Origin: Oidiodendron maius Zn
Lineage: Eukaryota; Ascomycota; Leotiomycetes; Myxotrichaceae
Length of the DNA stretch: 64,000 bases
NCBI GenBank assembly: GCA_000827325.1
Contig: KN832872.1
Span: 1,116,001-1,180,000 of the forward strand
Direction: 5' to 3'
The notes below the pieces were generated by a model that did no database searches, had not been told where the DNA came from, and saw only the letters and a list, made by a program, of their open reading frames with translations. The first letter of the stretch is position 1; every line of letters begins with the position of its first letter. Below, one piece after another: positions 33,486-47,411 of this stretch. A program made the translations under genes and the position numbers.

Positions 33486-35426
33486 ATGAAGGTCATTCGA
33501 CTACAGTCGATACGGTCTACGAGATCATTAAGATTTCTTCCAGTGCGCCCAGTTCCCAAATCATTTCCCCCACAATCTATACCTATCTCGTACTCCCGAA
33601 GCTGTTCTCAGCAAGTTCTCGAGCAGACAGAAGACGCAGATATGGCTCCAAAAGGCCAGAAGTTTGAACTGAAGACTCCCAAAGGGACGAAAGATTGTGA
33701 GTATGCGCCGCTAGAGCGCACCATTTGCTGTAGTCTATTCCTTCTGCAGCATGCTTATTGTGCGGTATAGGGCACGGCAAGAGTATGGTCATTAGAGACA
33801 AGATATTCTCCACAATCACAGAGGTCTTCAAGCGCCATGGAGCTGTCACGATTGATACTCCCGTCTTCGAGCTGAAGGAAATTCTTGCAGGAAAGTATGG
33901 CGAGGACAGCAAGCTCATCTACGATCTCGCTGATCAAGGAGGAGAGATGTGTTCCCTCCGGTACGATCTGACTGTCCCTTTTGCAAGGTGGCTGGCCATG
34001 AATAGCAATGTCCAAAATATCAAGCGCTACCATATCGCCAAAGTCTACAGACGAGACCAGCCAGCAATGACAAAGGGCCGAATGAGAGAATTTTACCAGT
34101 GCGATTTCGATATCGCCGGCACATACGATCCCATGCTACCAGATGCGGAGGTCGTTCGAATTGCGACAGAGGTATTTGATGGCTTAGGTTGGCAAGGACG
34201 GTATACCATTAAACTCAACCACCGGAAAATATTAGATGGCGTCTTTGAGGTCTGCGGTGTGCCGGCCGATAAAATTCGCACGATATCCTCCGCGGTTGAC
34301 AAGTTGGATAAGCTGCCTTGGGTCGACGTGCGGAAAGAAATGACCGAAGACAAGGGCCTCGCTGAGGAAGTTGCAGACAAAATAGGAGAATATGTTGTGC
34401 TGAAGGGCCAGAAGGATCTCCTAAGCAAATTGCAAGCGGACGAGAAGCTGATGGCCAATGAATCCATGAAAGCTGGTGTGGCGGATATGAACCTATTATT
34501 CGAATACCTAGAAGCATTTGATGCTTTGGAAAACGTCTCATTTGACTTGAGCTTAGCGCGAGGTCTAGATTACTACACTGGTGTGATATATGAGATCGTC
34601 ACAGAGGGTTCGGCCCCTCCTGCAACGATAACTGCGACTAATGGAGTGCCTCCAAAATCCTCTAAGAAGTCCTCAAAGGCAGTCGCAGATGCGGATGAAG
34701 ACCGTTCATCAGATCCGACCATCGGGGTTGGTAGCGTTGCTGCGGGAGGTCGATACGATAATCTCGTCGGAATGTTTTCAGGAAAGGCACAGATCCCCTG
34801 CGTTGGTATTTCATTTGGTGTCGACAGGATATTCTCCATAACAGAGGCCAGGATGGCAGCAGACAAGAGTGCAGAACAGGTTCGAAATAACGAGACTGAA
34901 GTCTACTTGATGGCGTTCGGAGGTAAAGGCTTCACCGGTCTCGTAAAGGAACGAATGAAGCTATGTTCTATGTTGTGGAAGGCGGGAATCAAGGTACGTC
35001 TGCTGAAGTGTCAACCACATGTATAAATGCTAACGCTTCAATAAGGCCGAATTTCTCTACAAGGTGAAGCCAAAGCTACAGAATCAGTTCAAAGCTGCAG
35101 AAGTCAATGACACGCCACTCTCAGTGATTATAGGAGAAGATGAAATAGCTCAGGGCAAGGTCAAGCTCAAGGAGAACGGTCTCCAGGATGGACACCCCGA
35201 AAAGGAGGGTATATTGGTCAATGTGTCTGATTTGGTATCCGAGATCAAGCAACGATTAAAGCGAAAAGCAGAGCTCGATAGCATAACGAGGGAAGCAGAG
35301 GGCCTGAAAGTAATTGATGGTATCCGAGGTGAGCCAGCAATTGCTCAGCCAGCCGCGGAGGCTGAGGCGCCTACCGAACCCGGCAAGGAGGTATCGGAAA
35401 CGAAAGAAGCACTTCCAAATCCATAG
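33486..35426 (+). CDS. HTS1: Histidyl-tRNA synthetase, 604 aa (mitochondrial form) or 552 aa (cytosolic form)
   Basis: Charges tRNA-His with histidine. Exons 33486-33696, 33771-34993 and 35046-35426 total 1815 nt. From the inner ATG at 33642 the product starts [20 protein letters not shown], the usual cytosolic start. The upstream in-frame ATG at 33486 adds 52 residues that are Arg/Ser-rich and nearly free of acidic residues for the first 45 ([20 protein letters not shown]), a typical mitochondrial presequence. Class II aaRS motifs are seen: [37 protein letters not shown] (motif 2) and [16 protein letters not shown] (HisA signature), with a C-terminal anticodon-binding domain ([39 protein letters not shown]). 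A Ser/Lys-rich insertion ([20 protein letters not shown]) sits in the catalytic domain. The tail is Ala/Glu-rich. Branch-like GCTAAC precedes the last acceptor. Confidence 0.95.
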
Positions 35427-37261
35427 CCGATAAATATGCACAGCCAAGACACACTTGGACCGGTAGGCTGACCTTTGAGTGGGATAGATGGAGGCGTATG
35501 GCGAAATACAAATACATGCAGGAACAAAAAGCAGGGCGCTCCTATTTCCTTGATGCCCAAGATGAGGGAGCATGCTATTAGAGGTATAGAGAACAGTGAA
35601 TGGACTTGTATTCATACTCTATCTCACACGTGCACAATCTCCTGTGCTAGCATGAATTATACTGCATGTCGTTCCTTCCTCCGTCTTTTTCTTCGGTTGC
35701 GTATACTATATGAGCAGTAACGGACGGAAAGCCTAATCCTCAACATATTTATATCGATCCTTTTACGAACTTGGCTATTCAGAGTTGGACAATCTGGGGT
35801 CCGTTTCCGTGCGGCTACCTGCATTACTCTAACTATAACTCCGCCCGAGAGGCAAAGGACAACGGGACCGACGACATCATCACAGCAGGGTAAATAAAGA
35901 ATAGAATCGATGCCATTAGCTCTGTAGATTATATCCATCTTATCGTACAAATCAACATTCATTCTCAAGTGCTGCCAACTCTAGGTTACCTAGATCTGTT
36001 GTACCCACCTCACCAGCTTCTCCATCGTCTCGCATCTTCAACGTGTAGATAAAAGAGTACGAGAGCTGCAGTGCACAGTGCATCTAGATTCTTGACAGCA
36101 TCCTAGATCTAGTGGGTAGCCCGTGCTCCAAGAATAACCAGATCTTCACATATGGTTCCAGACTCGAGCCCAACCCCTATACTTGATCTAGATGGTATTC
36201 CACGCCGCCGCCTCTCTAGAACAGATATCTCTCCACATAAATTCGAGCGATAAGCTCCCGCTTCTTCAGTAATCACTATCCTACTACGAGAAAGTCGAGT
36301 CCTGTCCCCAGCTGGCACCATACGCTGCGAATCCAACAGTTGCACAAGAAGTTCAACAATACTCGCCTTCTATACCGTCAAGCACCTACTCATCTGCCAA
36401 ACAATCCTGCTCACCGACTGAGCCAGCGCTTCTCCTTCGCACACACTACCATCGCTAGCAAATACAGCAACCTACTCGAAGCCTGGTAATGAGGAGAGAG
36501 AGAGAGATGTATCATCTCAGACGCCAGTGATGCCTCCTCAAACCAGCCTATTGCTTCTTCGTTACGGCTAGAAGATCTTGGCATCTCAGTTTTCCTCCTC
36601 TCACATTCTCTAGTCCGCTACGCGTCCCCCTCGCGGGTATGCATACACAAGTGCACTTCCATATCGACCTTGTCAACAAGCAGATCACAAGTCTGCAGGA
36701 AGAGCGGAAGGCTCGACGCTCAATCCGTGCCGACCAGTTGGCAGCTTTTCACGCTGGGGGTATAGATAAGATAGACATAGAAGCAAAGAAAAACGCTGGA
36801 TTGCAGCTCCAAGTACAGAGGATGAGAGGCGGGTTGGAAGAGGGAAAGATTTGGTGCGGAGATGTATAAAAAGGTTGTATGATCAAGCGCTTGCCAAGCT
36901 GAATTCTGTGGTAGGGCAGTGGAGTAAAACGAATGTCAAAAAGCTCTGCCCAAAGACACACCAGTTATAACCAGTGATAATTTCTTGCCCACACGAACCG
37001 AAATAATAACTGTAGATGGTAAGTTCTGATATGGACAGTACAGTATATTGCATCTATAATAGCCACTGCTACCACTGGGCATGCGAAACTGAGTTGCAAT
37101 TCAAATCCATGCTACCCTTCCCTAATTCTTCAAAATCCTTCGTTGTAAAATGAGTTCCCAATAGCCCTAGAATAAATGTAGACTTAAAGCCTCCAGAGCG
37201 GGTATCCCCTCCCACGATCCAAAAAATCCTAATTATCGTCCAATGTACCCAGAACGCCGTC
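35427..37261. other. 1.8-kb convergent 3' region
   Basis: 3' flanks of HisRS (+) and the CaM kinase (-). CTAGATCT-like words recur at 35990-36190 and a GA-repeat lies near 36493-36506. One plus frame at 36639-36869 (76 codons, RKARRSIRADQLAAFHAGGI) has plausible composition but no recognised domain; it may be noise. Confidence 0.45.
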
Positions 37262-38655
<1,394 letters not shown>

Positions 38656-39460
38656 AGTAGTGACTGAGGAAGAGGGTTGATTAGCCGTTTGCGTTCATTG
38701 TGCGATTGAACCACAAGATGGATTCCACGGGTTCATCCCCTCTGCTGTTCCGCAAGCACCAGGCTCTTAGGAGGGTGCCGAAGCGGGCAAACTTCGCGGG
38801 ATAGAGGCTTACAACTCATTTTTGCCGCAATTTGTTCTCGGGAATCTAGCTGTTTTATTGCTGTTATCTTCACTTCCCGCCTCTATCCTGAGAACAAGTA
38901 CACGGGCGCGGGATTCCCAGCAAGGGGACTAGCTGCGAATGGCTGTGAGTGGGAAGGAATAGGTGGGCAGGGTCAAGAATTGGACGAGCAAAACCAGGTC
39001 GGGCCGTGAGACGTGGAGGTATGGGAGGCGGGCGATATGGAAGGACGCAGGCGGTCGCGCGACAATCTGTCCAAGAGCGAGGTTATGTATGACCCTACAG
39101 CCTTTAAATGAGATGGTGGAATAGCTGAGAGGAGCTCAGCCGCAGTCAGGCTGAATGAGGGGTTGACAGGAGAAGCAATTATGGCGGGTGTGGCTGGGTG
39201 TGGCTGTGTTCAGTTTTGCGCGAATATAGGGGGCGTACGTATCGTTATGTTGTCACGTGAATAGCCGATCGCTTGGCGCCCGCAAATCGTACCGAACTGT
39301 ATCCACCCTTTTTATCGATACCTGAGCTCCCTTGCCAGGCCCTCACCTGCTCTTCAGTTGCCTGGTGCTCTCCCAGCTTCGATATCCCGCAGTCATTCTC
39401 TCACATCTCCACACGGATACCGACAGGTGTCTCAAGAGCTAGTGCAAGGAAGACCCAGAG
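38656..39460. promoter_or_regulatory. Divergent promoter, CaM kinase / E2
   Basis: There are 805 bp between start codons with no supported gene. It is GC-richer than neighbouring gaps and has C/T-rich leader sequence before 39461. Confidence 0.45.
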
Positions 39461-40068
39461 ATGGCTACTGGATTTGCAACCAAGCGCCTCTCGAAGGAGC
39501 TGGCCAAGGTGTGTGTCTGTCTGCTCATACCTCCTCGCTCTGCGCGGAGTCTCGTTATCTTTGTCGAAGAAGCTGATTTCCCCAGATCCATGGCAGCCTG
39601 CCTCCTGGCATCACTCTCTTCTCGGCGGAAGGCTTCCAGGAATGGTTCCTCGACATCAAAGTGCTTGACGCAAACCCATTGTACATGAATCAAACCTACA
39701 GACTGAAATTTAAGTTCAGTCCGTCGTACCCTATTGGTATGCGCTCCTCCCTAAGTAATTTGACCATTACAATGCTTTAGAAGTTAATATACAGTGCAGA
39801 ACCACCAGAAGTTACCTTCGTGACCGCCACGGACCGGCCCATCCCCATTCATCCACACATCTATTCCAACGGCATCATCTGCCTGGATCTCCTAGGACAG
39901 CAAGGCTGGTCACCGGTGCAAAATGTCGAGAGCGTCTGCATGAGCCTCCAGAGTATGCTGACCGGAAATATCAAGAACGAGCGTCCAGAGGGCGACGAAT
40001 ATTTCGTGGCTCACAATCGGCGACGACCACGGGACATCGACTTCTACTACCATGACAATACTGTCTGA
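39461..40068 (+). CDS. Ubiquitin-conjugating enzyme E2, UBE2W-like, 155 aa
   Basis: Transfers ubiquitin from E1 to substrates; UBE2W-type enzymes modify protein N-termini. Exons 39461-39508, 39586-39736 and 39800-40068 join to 468 nt. The fold is read as KRLSKELAKIHGSLPPGITL, YRLKFKFSPSYPIEPPEVTF, then IHPHIYSNGIICLDLLGQQG with active-site Cys near residue 94, and SVCMSLQSMLTGNIKNERP. The usual HPN tripeptide upstream of the cysteine is HPH, as in UBE2W. The C-terminus ends RRRPRDIDFYYHDNTV, again like UBE2W (a disordered tail ending in a W/Y-YHDD-type motif). The acceptor of exon 3 is the second of two AGs six bases apart; using the first would break the EPPEVTF motif. Confidence 0.92.
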
Positions 40069-40326
40069 CGGACCACGTTATGGGAAAACAAGAATCTATG
40101 CATACCAATTGGGAACTGGAGTTTGGGGGCGAAGGAGATACCAGATTTGAGACGATCGAATCGCTTGCGTTTGGGGTGACCGCTCCCATCACGGAGGAAC
40201 AGATCTGGCGATGAACATTACAGCATGGCGTTCTGGTACTGCGGTTTTGGGTTGTTTTAGGTTATTAGAATCACGAAGTCATTCCGTCCATAATACAGTT
40301 ATATTGCTTTCGCATTTGAGGGCATT

Positions 40327-41855
40327 TTAGAGTATTTTTACACCAGTTCCTGCTGCCTGCTCCATAAAGAAGTGCTTTAAAGGCGCCATGGAATTCACTG
40401 CCCTCAGTCCAATACTCCTCAAAGGTATAAGGGGGCCACTCTCAACCGCGTACAGCTTATGTAGCTTGTCCACCACTCCTAGTAACATGTTATTCATCGC
40501 ATATCTCTCTGCATTGTATGGCTCCAGCGACATCTGCACCCCGATATCCTGGCCATGAGTCACAGCAGTCTTGATCGTCTTCACCAGGCTCTCCACGTCA
40601 CCCTGTCCTTGGTTCAACCCCTGGCCCGCAAGAGGGTGGATGGTATGAGCAGCATCGCCCACAAGAGCAATGCGCTCCCCAATATATGTGTCGGCGTGTC
40701 GTAGCTTCAGTGGGAATGAGGCGACACTGCCTTCTTGAAGCCCAGTCACTTCGTGAGGAACACGTGCAGAATCTAGCTTTGTATGCTGCAATCTCCAAGC
40801 TAGCTCATCTAACTGGCCATCACCTAGAGTGTGCATGAATGCAAGGTCCACCGTCGACAGTCGAAACGCCGCGTTAACCATGGCAATAAAGTCCTTGGCG
40901 GTCAACTTCTTCAAGTGCGCGGCCAGGGATGGGGTTGTTGACCAAACAAGTGTCGTGTAGTTGCCGGGCATCGGAAGCATTGCTACCGGGCCGGTTGGCA
41001 AGAATCTCTGATACGCTGTCCTGAAGTCCTCTTGCCGACCATTCTGTCCAAACTCAAGAGTCGCGACGACACCATGACGATCGTAGTCCCAACCTCTGCT
41101 CTCAATACCCGCAAACGCCCTTACAGGACTATTTGCTCCATCTGCACCCACCAGCAGCCTGGCGGCGAGCTTTCGGCCTCCACTTAAGCTCAAGAGCGGC
41201 CAGCCACTTAAGTCTAGCTCTTCAGTTTCTGTAGCCAAGTCAATATCATCTACCTTCTCTCCGTCCAGGATTTCAATGCCGCCCAGTTCATCTATCCTTT
41301 TCAATAGTCCAGAAGTAAGGTTGAGGTTCTCTGTCATGTATGCAATCGTCTGGCCCCTCTTCTCTACCGGCCAGTCAAACTCAATTCTCGCCCCCGAGAC
41401 CCCATCCCATACCTCCATCTGCTCATATTCCTGAACTCTATTCCTATCGACATGCTGCCACGCACCGATTCTTTCCAGAAAATGCACAGAAGACGGTGTT
41501 AGCGAGCTGCAGCGATTGGAGAATTGAGTTGGAGGCAGGGTAAAGCTGCGTGTTGCGCTGAGGTTTTGGCTTTCCACCAAGGCTATTTTGAGATTGGCAG
41601 TAGCTGGGTGCGAACCTGCTCAGGATTATTGATTAGTTTTGTCTTAGGTTCTTCGGAGAGTAATACGATCGTACGTAGAGCTGCTAGGAGACTGAGTCCA
41701 GCTGGTCCGCCTCCAACGCAGACGACATCGTAGAGTTCTTGCTGTGGTTGAGAGGTAGCATAGCCTCTCTTCTGACGATTCAATTGACGCGTGCAGCCTT
41801 TACATATATAGCCGCTCAGCTGCGGGGCCCAAAGATAACTTGATAAGGGGCGCAT
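40327..41855 (-). CDS. COQ6: Coq6, ubiquinone biosynthesis flavin monooxygenase, 489 aa
   Basis: A mitochondrial FAD monooxygenase that hydroxylates the C5 position of the ubiquinone ring precursor. Exons on the minus strand are 41855-41675 and 41615-40327 (1470 nt). The N-terminus MRPLSSYLWAPQLSGYICKG with RQLNRQKRGYATSQ is a mitochondrial presequence. The FAD site is YDVVCVGGGPAGLSLLAALR near residues 42-61; then VHFLERIGAWQHVDRNRVQE and LVGADGANSPVRAFAGIES; and the second FAD motif IALVGDAAHTIHPLAGQGLN. A longer open frame runs upstream to 41969 without an ATG, so the start at 41855 is preferred. Length is close to fungal Coq6. Confidence 0.95.
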
Positions 41856-42394
41856 TGAAATTGCGTTTTTATGTTGGGTATGAATAAGATCTCCTGGAGA
41901 TCTCGAGAAGTTCGTTGAATGCCTTGGAAAGGGATCCGGGCTGGCCTGACGGGTGCGAATCACGTGCAAACTTGACTCAGCTCTACTCTTAGACGTAGAC
42001 CATTTGATGTACGAGTTATGCGCAATTTTAGGCTTTGTAGACTGATGTAATCTTATGTATATGTGTAACTACGTAGTGAGGAATGTATATGGAGGTGTAA
42101 AGACAACGCTTTCTGCACCCAACCGCCAAGGACCTTGCGGTGAGTATATTTAACTAGTGTTGAGCCACTAGTTGACCATTCAATCAGCCGCCCATTCAAC
42201 CCTGGGCAACCTTATCCTTTGGCCTCCAAAGCTCTCCACTTAAAGTCACCGATCTACAAACAGTGATCCCGTTTTCCATGAGAATAATGTCGCCACATTT
42301 GCTATGTCCCGAGAAGTTTGACCGTGAATAGGCAAGGACGTTTAGACCTTGGCGAAAACCAAATGTAGCAAATGTATAAAACGGACGTAGGGAT
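41856..42394. other. Intergenic between COQ6 and TOP1
   Basis: Promoter of COQ6 and 3' flank of TOP1. No coding content supported. Confidence 0.45.
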
Positions 42395-45300
42395 CTAGAA
42401 TTCCCACTCATCATCATCTTCAATGGACTCAATGGCCCAAGTAAACTTCTCTCGGAGGGTCTTCGAGAAGAACTTCTCGATTGGGACGTTGAATTTTTTA
42501 GCGAAGACCACAGTAAGACGAGGATCAATGTAGTTCTGTGTGTGATTAGTGCAAATTTCTGAATGTTAAATTGAGTACTCACAATCTTGCTAGTACCGAG
42601 CGCAACCTCTTTGTTGCCCTCTCGGTCTTCAGCTTGGAGTAGCATGGTGGCAATACGCTCATCCAGCTTCTTCAGTGCAGTCTCATATTTCTCGACAGTA
42701 GGGCCTTTCCCCTCAGCCTCGATCTTTTTCGACTTGTTCTCTTTCTTGAATTTTTTCTCCAGCTCATCGGCAGCCTCCAGCCTATCGCTAAGCTCCTTTG
42801 GCTTCATCTCCCTTTGGCCCTCGGCTGCGAGTTTCTCATTCTCCTTTTGGAACTTCTTTTCAATTTTGGTTCGTAGTTCCTGGACGAGGAATGCCTGGTG
42901 CTCAAGTATCCAAGATTCATCGAGCTCTTCATCTAACTCAAAAAAATCAGCACCCATCTTCTTCTTCTGTTTTGGATCAATGTCTAGAATCATCTGCTTG
43001 GTGCGCCATTTCTGGTACTTCAAGCCTTTGATCTATTATACAGTTAATTGATGCACATAGAACAAAATAGGTTCGTGGTAAGCATACCCTGTCTGTCATT
43101 TTCTCCATTTGTGCCTCATGGTTGGCGCCGACAGTGCGTTTGTGATTGCAGAGAATGGCAACCTTCCGGTTACAGTCATTGTAAAGCTTAACTTTCTCTG
43201 GAATACTGAGGTTTGTGTCCTTCAGCTCCTTAAGGAGTGTTGACATGGTGAACGATGCGTTGTAGGTACGGAAAACCTTAGCACTAAGACCAGGCATGTA
43301 GCTTGTCAAATGCTTGTTAAGTTGTGTGGTCTAAAATGTCAGTCTGTTCACGACTTAGAGAAGGAGATTAATACGTACATTGAGACGATCAAAAATATCA
43401 TCACCATTTGTTTTCGGCGGCCTCTTGAAGAGTTTCAGGTTCTTGAAAACACGAGGGGAGACGGTCACCTCGTCGTAGAAACGGATACTATCTTTTCCAA
43501 GGAAATCGAATATAACTGTATTCGGAGGCTTCAGAGTGACATGCTCATATTTCAAAGAACAGCAACCAACAGTCTCAGCTTCGTTTTCGGTGTCTTTCTC
43601 ATTGCCAGCTCGCAAAGCAAACTTGTCAATCAAGTAAACGGCAGTGGCAAGTTGGCGGTCCGCAGTAAGTTCAGCATGAAGATCTTTCTCGTAGTCCCTA
43701 CGAATCCGATCTATGTGCTTCTTAAGCTCTCTCGCCTTCTCAAACTTCTTGTAGTCACTTTGGCCCTTGATGCTACTCTTAGCAGCAAGCATAACATACT
43801 TGTAGGCACCATTGATATTTTCTTGCCACATTGCAAGCCACGTTGCTTTATTATCGTGCTGGACGGCTTTCCACTTGTGTCCCTCTGGAGGAGCAGGCAC
43901 AATTACCTCATTTCCGATATTTAGAGTGATCATCTCTGGAGTGACCCGTCGTTTAACTTTGCCAGTCTTCGGATGTTCACCACGCCCACGGAATAATCCA
44001 GGAGGCTCCACACGGAAGTTGCCAACTTGCTCCTTGCGGCCGTCCCAGATGCATGTAGTGTAAGGTGCTTCGGCCTCATCCTTAGCAGCTTTATCAGCTT
44101 TCTTCTCAGCCGCTGAGCGAGCTTTCTTCGTTGAATTCTTAGCCTCATAGTACTCGAAAATGGATTTGAAGTCCAGCTTGGAGAACTCTGTGATTTCGAC
44201 CTTATTGCCATCTTTGTCCTTAGCACCACCAGTCTTCTTTACCTCATCGGTAAAATCTTGGAAGAAATTCTTTTGGAAAGTGGGGTTCTCGACATTGTGC
44301 GTGGAGTTTAACATAGCACCAAAAAATCCTGCGATCTCCTCGGCTTCGATAGACAGGGTGAGAGGGATCCCGTCATATCGCAACTTTACGTTCTTTGGGA
44401 GAGGTTCGTACTCGGGCGGAAAGACAACGCCATTGTGTTGTAGAGTGTCCCATTTGATACTGTTATCTTCCTTCTTTGGGGCATCCCACCAGCGATAGGT
44501 CTCCTCTTCCTCATCCTCATCCTTTTTGGCCTTTCCATTCTTGGTAGGAGTAGAGACTTCCGATTTGACTTTCCCATTAGCCTTCTGAGCAGTCGTCTTT
44601 TTGAGTGGCACATCCGAGTCGGAATCGGCTTTCTTCACGCCGTTTATCTTCTTAGCTGGTGTGGCGCTGATCGACTTCCGCTTCTTAGGTTTTAGATCCT
44701 CGTCGCTATCGGATTCCTTCTTCACAGCCTTCTTCGGAGTGGGCTTCTTCGCTTTGCTCTCCTCAGCGCGGATAGCCTTTGCTTGCTTCTCAGCTTTCTT
44801 CTCGATTGAAGCCTTTTGTTTCGCAAGCTTGGCATTAAGTGGTTCGTCATCAGAAGATTCCACCCCAAATGTGGTCGGATCCACCTTTGGTGGCAGCTTC
44901 GCAGCTTTTCTAACGGCCAAAGGCTGATCGTCATCCGAATCCGAGGCTACAGCCTTCTTCTTCGAGACCTTTTGACGCTTGGCCTAGGTTCCTCGTCAGT
45001 ATCGTATATGCACAGCTTGTAGCAGCCCTAGATCGCATCCGGGAGGCGAAGTGGAAGGCAAGAGGTGGCCATACCAGTGGAACGGCGTCATCACTGCTCT
45101 CACTCTCATCAACATTGTAGTTAACCGCCTTGCCGGTGCTAACTCTGGCTTTACGCTTTGCAGCGCCATTTGTAGTAGGTTCGTCGACGTCCATCTTATC
45201 GTCCAGGATAGGCCCGTTCCGAACAGATACTCCCTCCGGAGCGTAGCGTGCCTTTGCGCTAGCCTTGTCCATGGCTCGATCGGCTTGTTTCGAGATACGC

Positions 45301-45536
45301 GCCTCAGAGACTGGAAATAGAGGGTTAGCAGGTCGATAGATAGGTGGCCAGTACGGGAGGACGCAGGGTGAGAAGGAAGTGGTAGAAGATTGGCCGAGGG
45401 AGGAAACTGAGCGTGATCCGCTTTTAGGCTGAGACGTCGGAGAGCCCGAGGACACCTAGAGACACAAGTCGAGAGAAAACTCACCTCGTCCATTCGACCT
45501 CGCCAGAGGTATGTCGTCATCCGAGTCGGAAGACAT
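42395..45536 (-). CDS. TOP1: DNA topoisomerase I (type IB), 908 aa
   Basis: Relaxes supercoils by a transient 3'-phosphotyrosine link. Minus-strand exons 45536-45485, 45310-45075, 44983-43379, 43330-43088, 43032-42583 and 42535-42395 sum to 2727 nt. The N-terminal 240 residues are charged and disordered ([34 protein letters not shown]). The core starts with [20 protein letters not shown] and holds [40 protein letters not shown] (containing the catalytic Arg region), [20 protein letters not shown] and [21 protein letters not shown] coiled linker follows, then the active site [20 protein letters not shown] with Tyr near residue 864. The last intron splits this motif between Ile and Asn. The first exon is only 52 nt. 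Confidence 0.95.
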
Positions 45537-46058
45537 CTTGAAGTGAAATGGCGGTAGATGAGGTCGTGGAGGAGGGCTTGGGGGAGTGGACAGAGATGAC
45601 GAGCTGTGTAAGTTGGTCAATACGGGAAGAGTAGAGACGCGAATTCGCAGGGCCAGAAGGTTAGAACCTGCCTCTGAGCGCGTAGAAAGATGTAGGCAGG
45701 TGTAGGCTGTGATGCAGGGAGGGATAGTTGTCTCCAGACGGAAGTGCGTTGAGGGAACAGGAGTCTGGCTAGCATGCAGAGAAGGAAAGAAAGACTTGGT
45801 TGAAATTGTTCTAAGTCACGGGCGTCTGGACAACTTGGAGACTAGAATTTGGCGTCGGGTGAATCGTCAGCGTTGATTGGCTGCGACGGTTAGAGGGATT
45901 TTGCTCTGCTGACTAAGCATCCGACCGAGCTTGACTGCTCCGTTTTCGAATTCGGAAGAGCAAAAGCACTTCAACCCATCAATTGATCTCGAACCCAACT
46001 CGTGATCAATTGAGTCTTGCTACGAGAAGTATCGATCTTGTGCAAATCGTCGACCACG
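45537..46058. promoter_or_regulatory. Divergent promoter, TOP1 / ATP synthase gamma
   Basis: There are 522 bp between start codons. No gene seen. Confidence 0.45.
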
Positions 46059-47184
46059 ATGCTGTCAAGGGCTGCTCGTCCAGCTTTGAGAGCTGGCGCT
46101 GCCGCTGCGGCAAGGTAAGAGACACGCTCCTGTCGATCGGATGATGATGGAGGACAACGAGCTGGTCCGCCCTCAAGGGAGACGAGGGAGTGATGCACGG
46201 GCTTGGATTTCTGAGGCTAATGACTTTGTATGAGTAGACCAGCAACTCAGAATGCGGCAACGTTCGCGACTCTGCGCGAGATTGAGGACAGACTTAAATC
46301 TATCCGCAACATCGAGAAGATCACCAACACGATGAAGATCGTCGCCTCTACCAAGCTCACTCGTGCCCAGCGCGCAATGACCGAGTCCCGACAATACGGA
46401 AAGACTTCCAATACTGTGTTCGAGCACGCCGAAACGAAGCCCATTGAAGGCGAAGGCAAGAAGACGTTGATTGTTGTTGCCAGCTCGGACAAGGGCCTCT
46501 GCGGTGGTATCCACTCTGGACTGACGAAGCGTGTACGTAAATTACTCGCTGAGAAGCCAGATTCCGATATTGTTGTCCTGGGTGAGAAGTCCAAGGCACA
46601 GTTGGGTCGATCAAGTGGGAAGAACATTGTGTTGAGCTTTGCAGGCATCGGAAAGGATGTGCCTACTTTTGCAGATGCCCAGGCTATCGCGGATCAGATA
46701 TCCCTCCTCCCTACGGACTACGCCGATATTCAGATTGTGTACAACAAATTCATTAATGCTCAAAGTTACGAGGCTACACCTATCGAGGCATTCTCTGAGG
46801 AAGCAATTGCAAACTCTCGTAAGTATAATATTAATACTTGGCCCTCTTTCAAAGCTAATGATATGACAAAGCCAACTTCGCTGCTTTCGAGATTGACGAC
46901 GAAGTTCTCTCCAACTTGCGTGAATATGCTCTGGCCAACTCCCTCTACTGGGCTCTTGCTGAAGGCCACGCCTGTGAACAATCTGCTCGCCGCAATGCCA
47001 TGGATGTACGTTATCCCTTCATATCGCATTTATTGTGCAATGAACTAACTCCATATAGAACGCCTCCAAGAATGCTGGTGATATGATTGGCAAGTACCAG
47101 ATCTTGTTCAACCGAACACGTCAAGCAGTCATTACTGGCGAACTGGTCGAGATTATAACTGGTGCGGCCGCCTCGGAAGAATAG
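46059..47184 (+). CDS. ATP3: ATP synthase F1 subunit gamma, mitochondrial, 298 aa
   Basis: The central rotor shaft of F1Fo ATP synthase. Exons 46059-46114, 46238-46818, 46872-47005 and 47059-47184 total 897 nt. The presequence is [20 protein letters not shown], followed by the mature N-terminal helix [20 protein letters not shown] and [18 protein letters not shown]. The central part has [20 protein letters not shown]. The C-terminal helix is [20 protein letters not shown], then [20 protein letters not shown] and [13 protein letters not shown]. The C-terminal 44 codons lie on exons 3-4, so the single open frame (which reads past the donor) gives a false C-terminus. Length is typical of fungi. 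Confidence 0.96.
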
Positions 47185-47411
47185 AGGACTTATGGATATG
47201 TAGTCTAGCCATTCAGCTTCGAGTCTCTTAGATTCCGTAAAATGTATTCCCTTTGTACAAGTTAGAATTGTACCTGGCCTTACATTTTGATAGTTGCGAA
47301 CCTGCGTCGCAATAGGTACTCTGTCGTTCCGCTCTTATATTTCAAGTCTTCCAATCATCATGTTCCCCAAATCTCAACGCACTGGAAGCAGATCATTTCT
47401 AGGGCTTCGAT

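Noticed and set aside
36639-36869. 76-codon plus frame with plausible composition
   Set aside because: No domain, no clear promoter or partner exon; kept only as a note in the intergenic entry.
42196-42394. Continuation of the TOP1 frame past the last intron
   Set aside because: The reading VCRSVTLSGELW comes from ignoring the intron; the spliced frame stops at 42395 after DDDEWEF, the usual end.
44601-44927. Plus frames opposite the Lys/Ser-rich TOP1 N-terminus (108 codons)
   Set aside because: Antisense shadows of a low-complexity coding region; rich in Phe and Ser from AAG/TCN codons.
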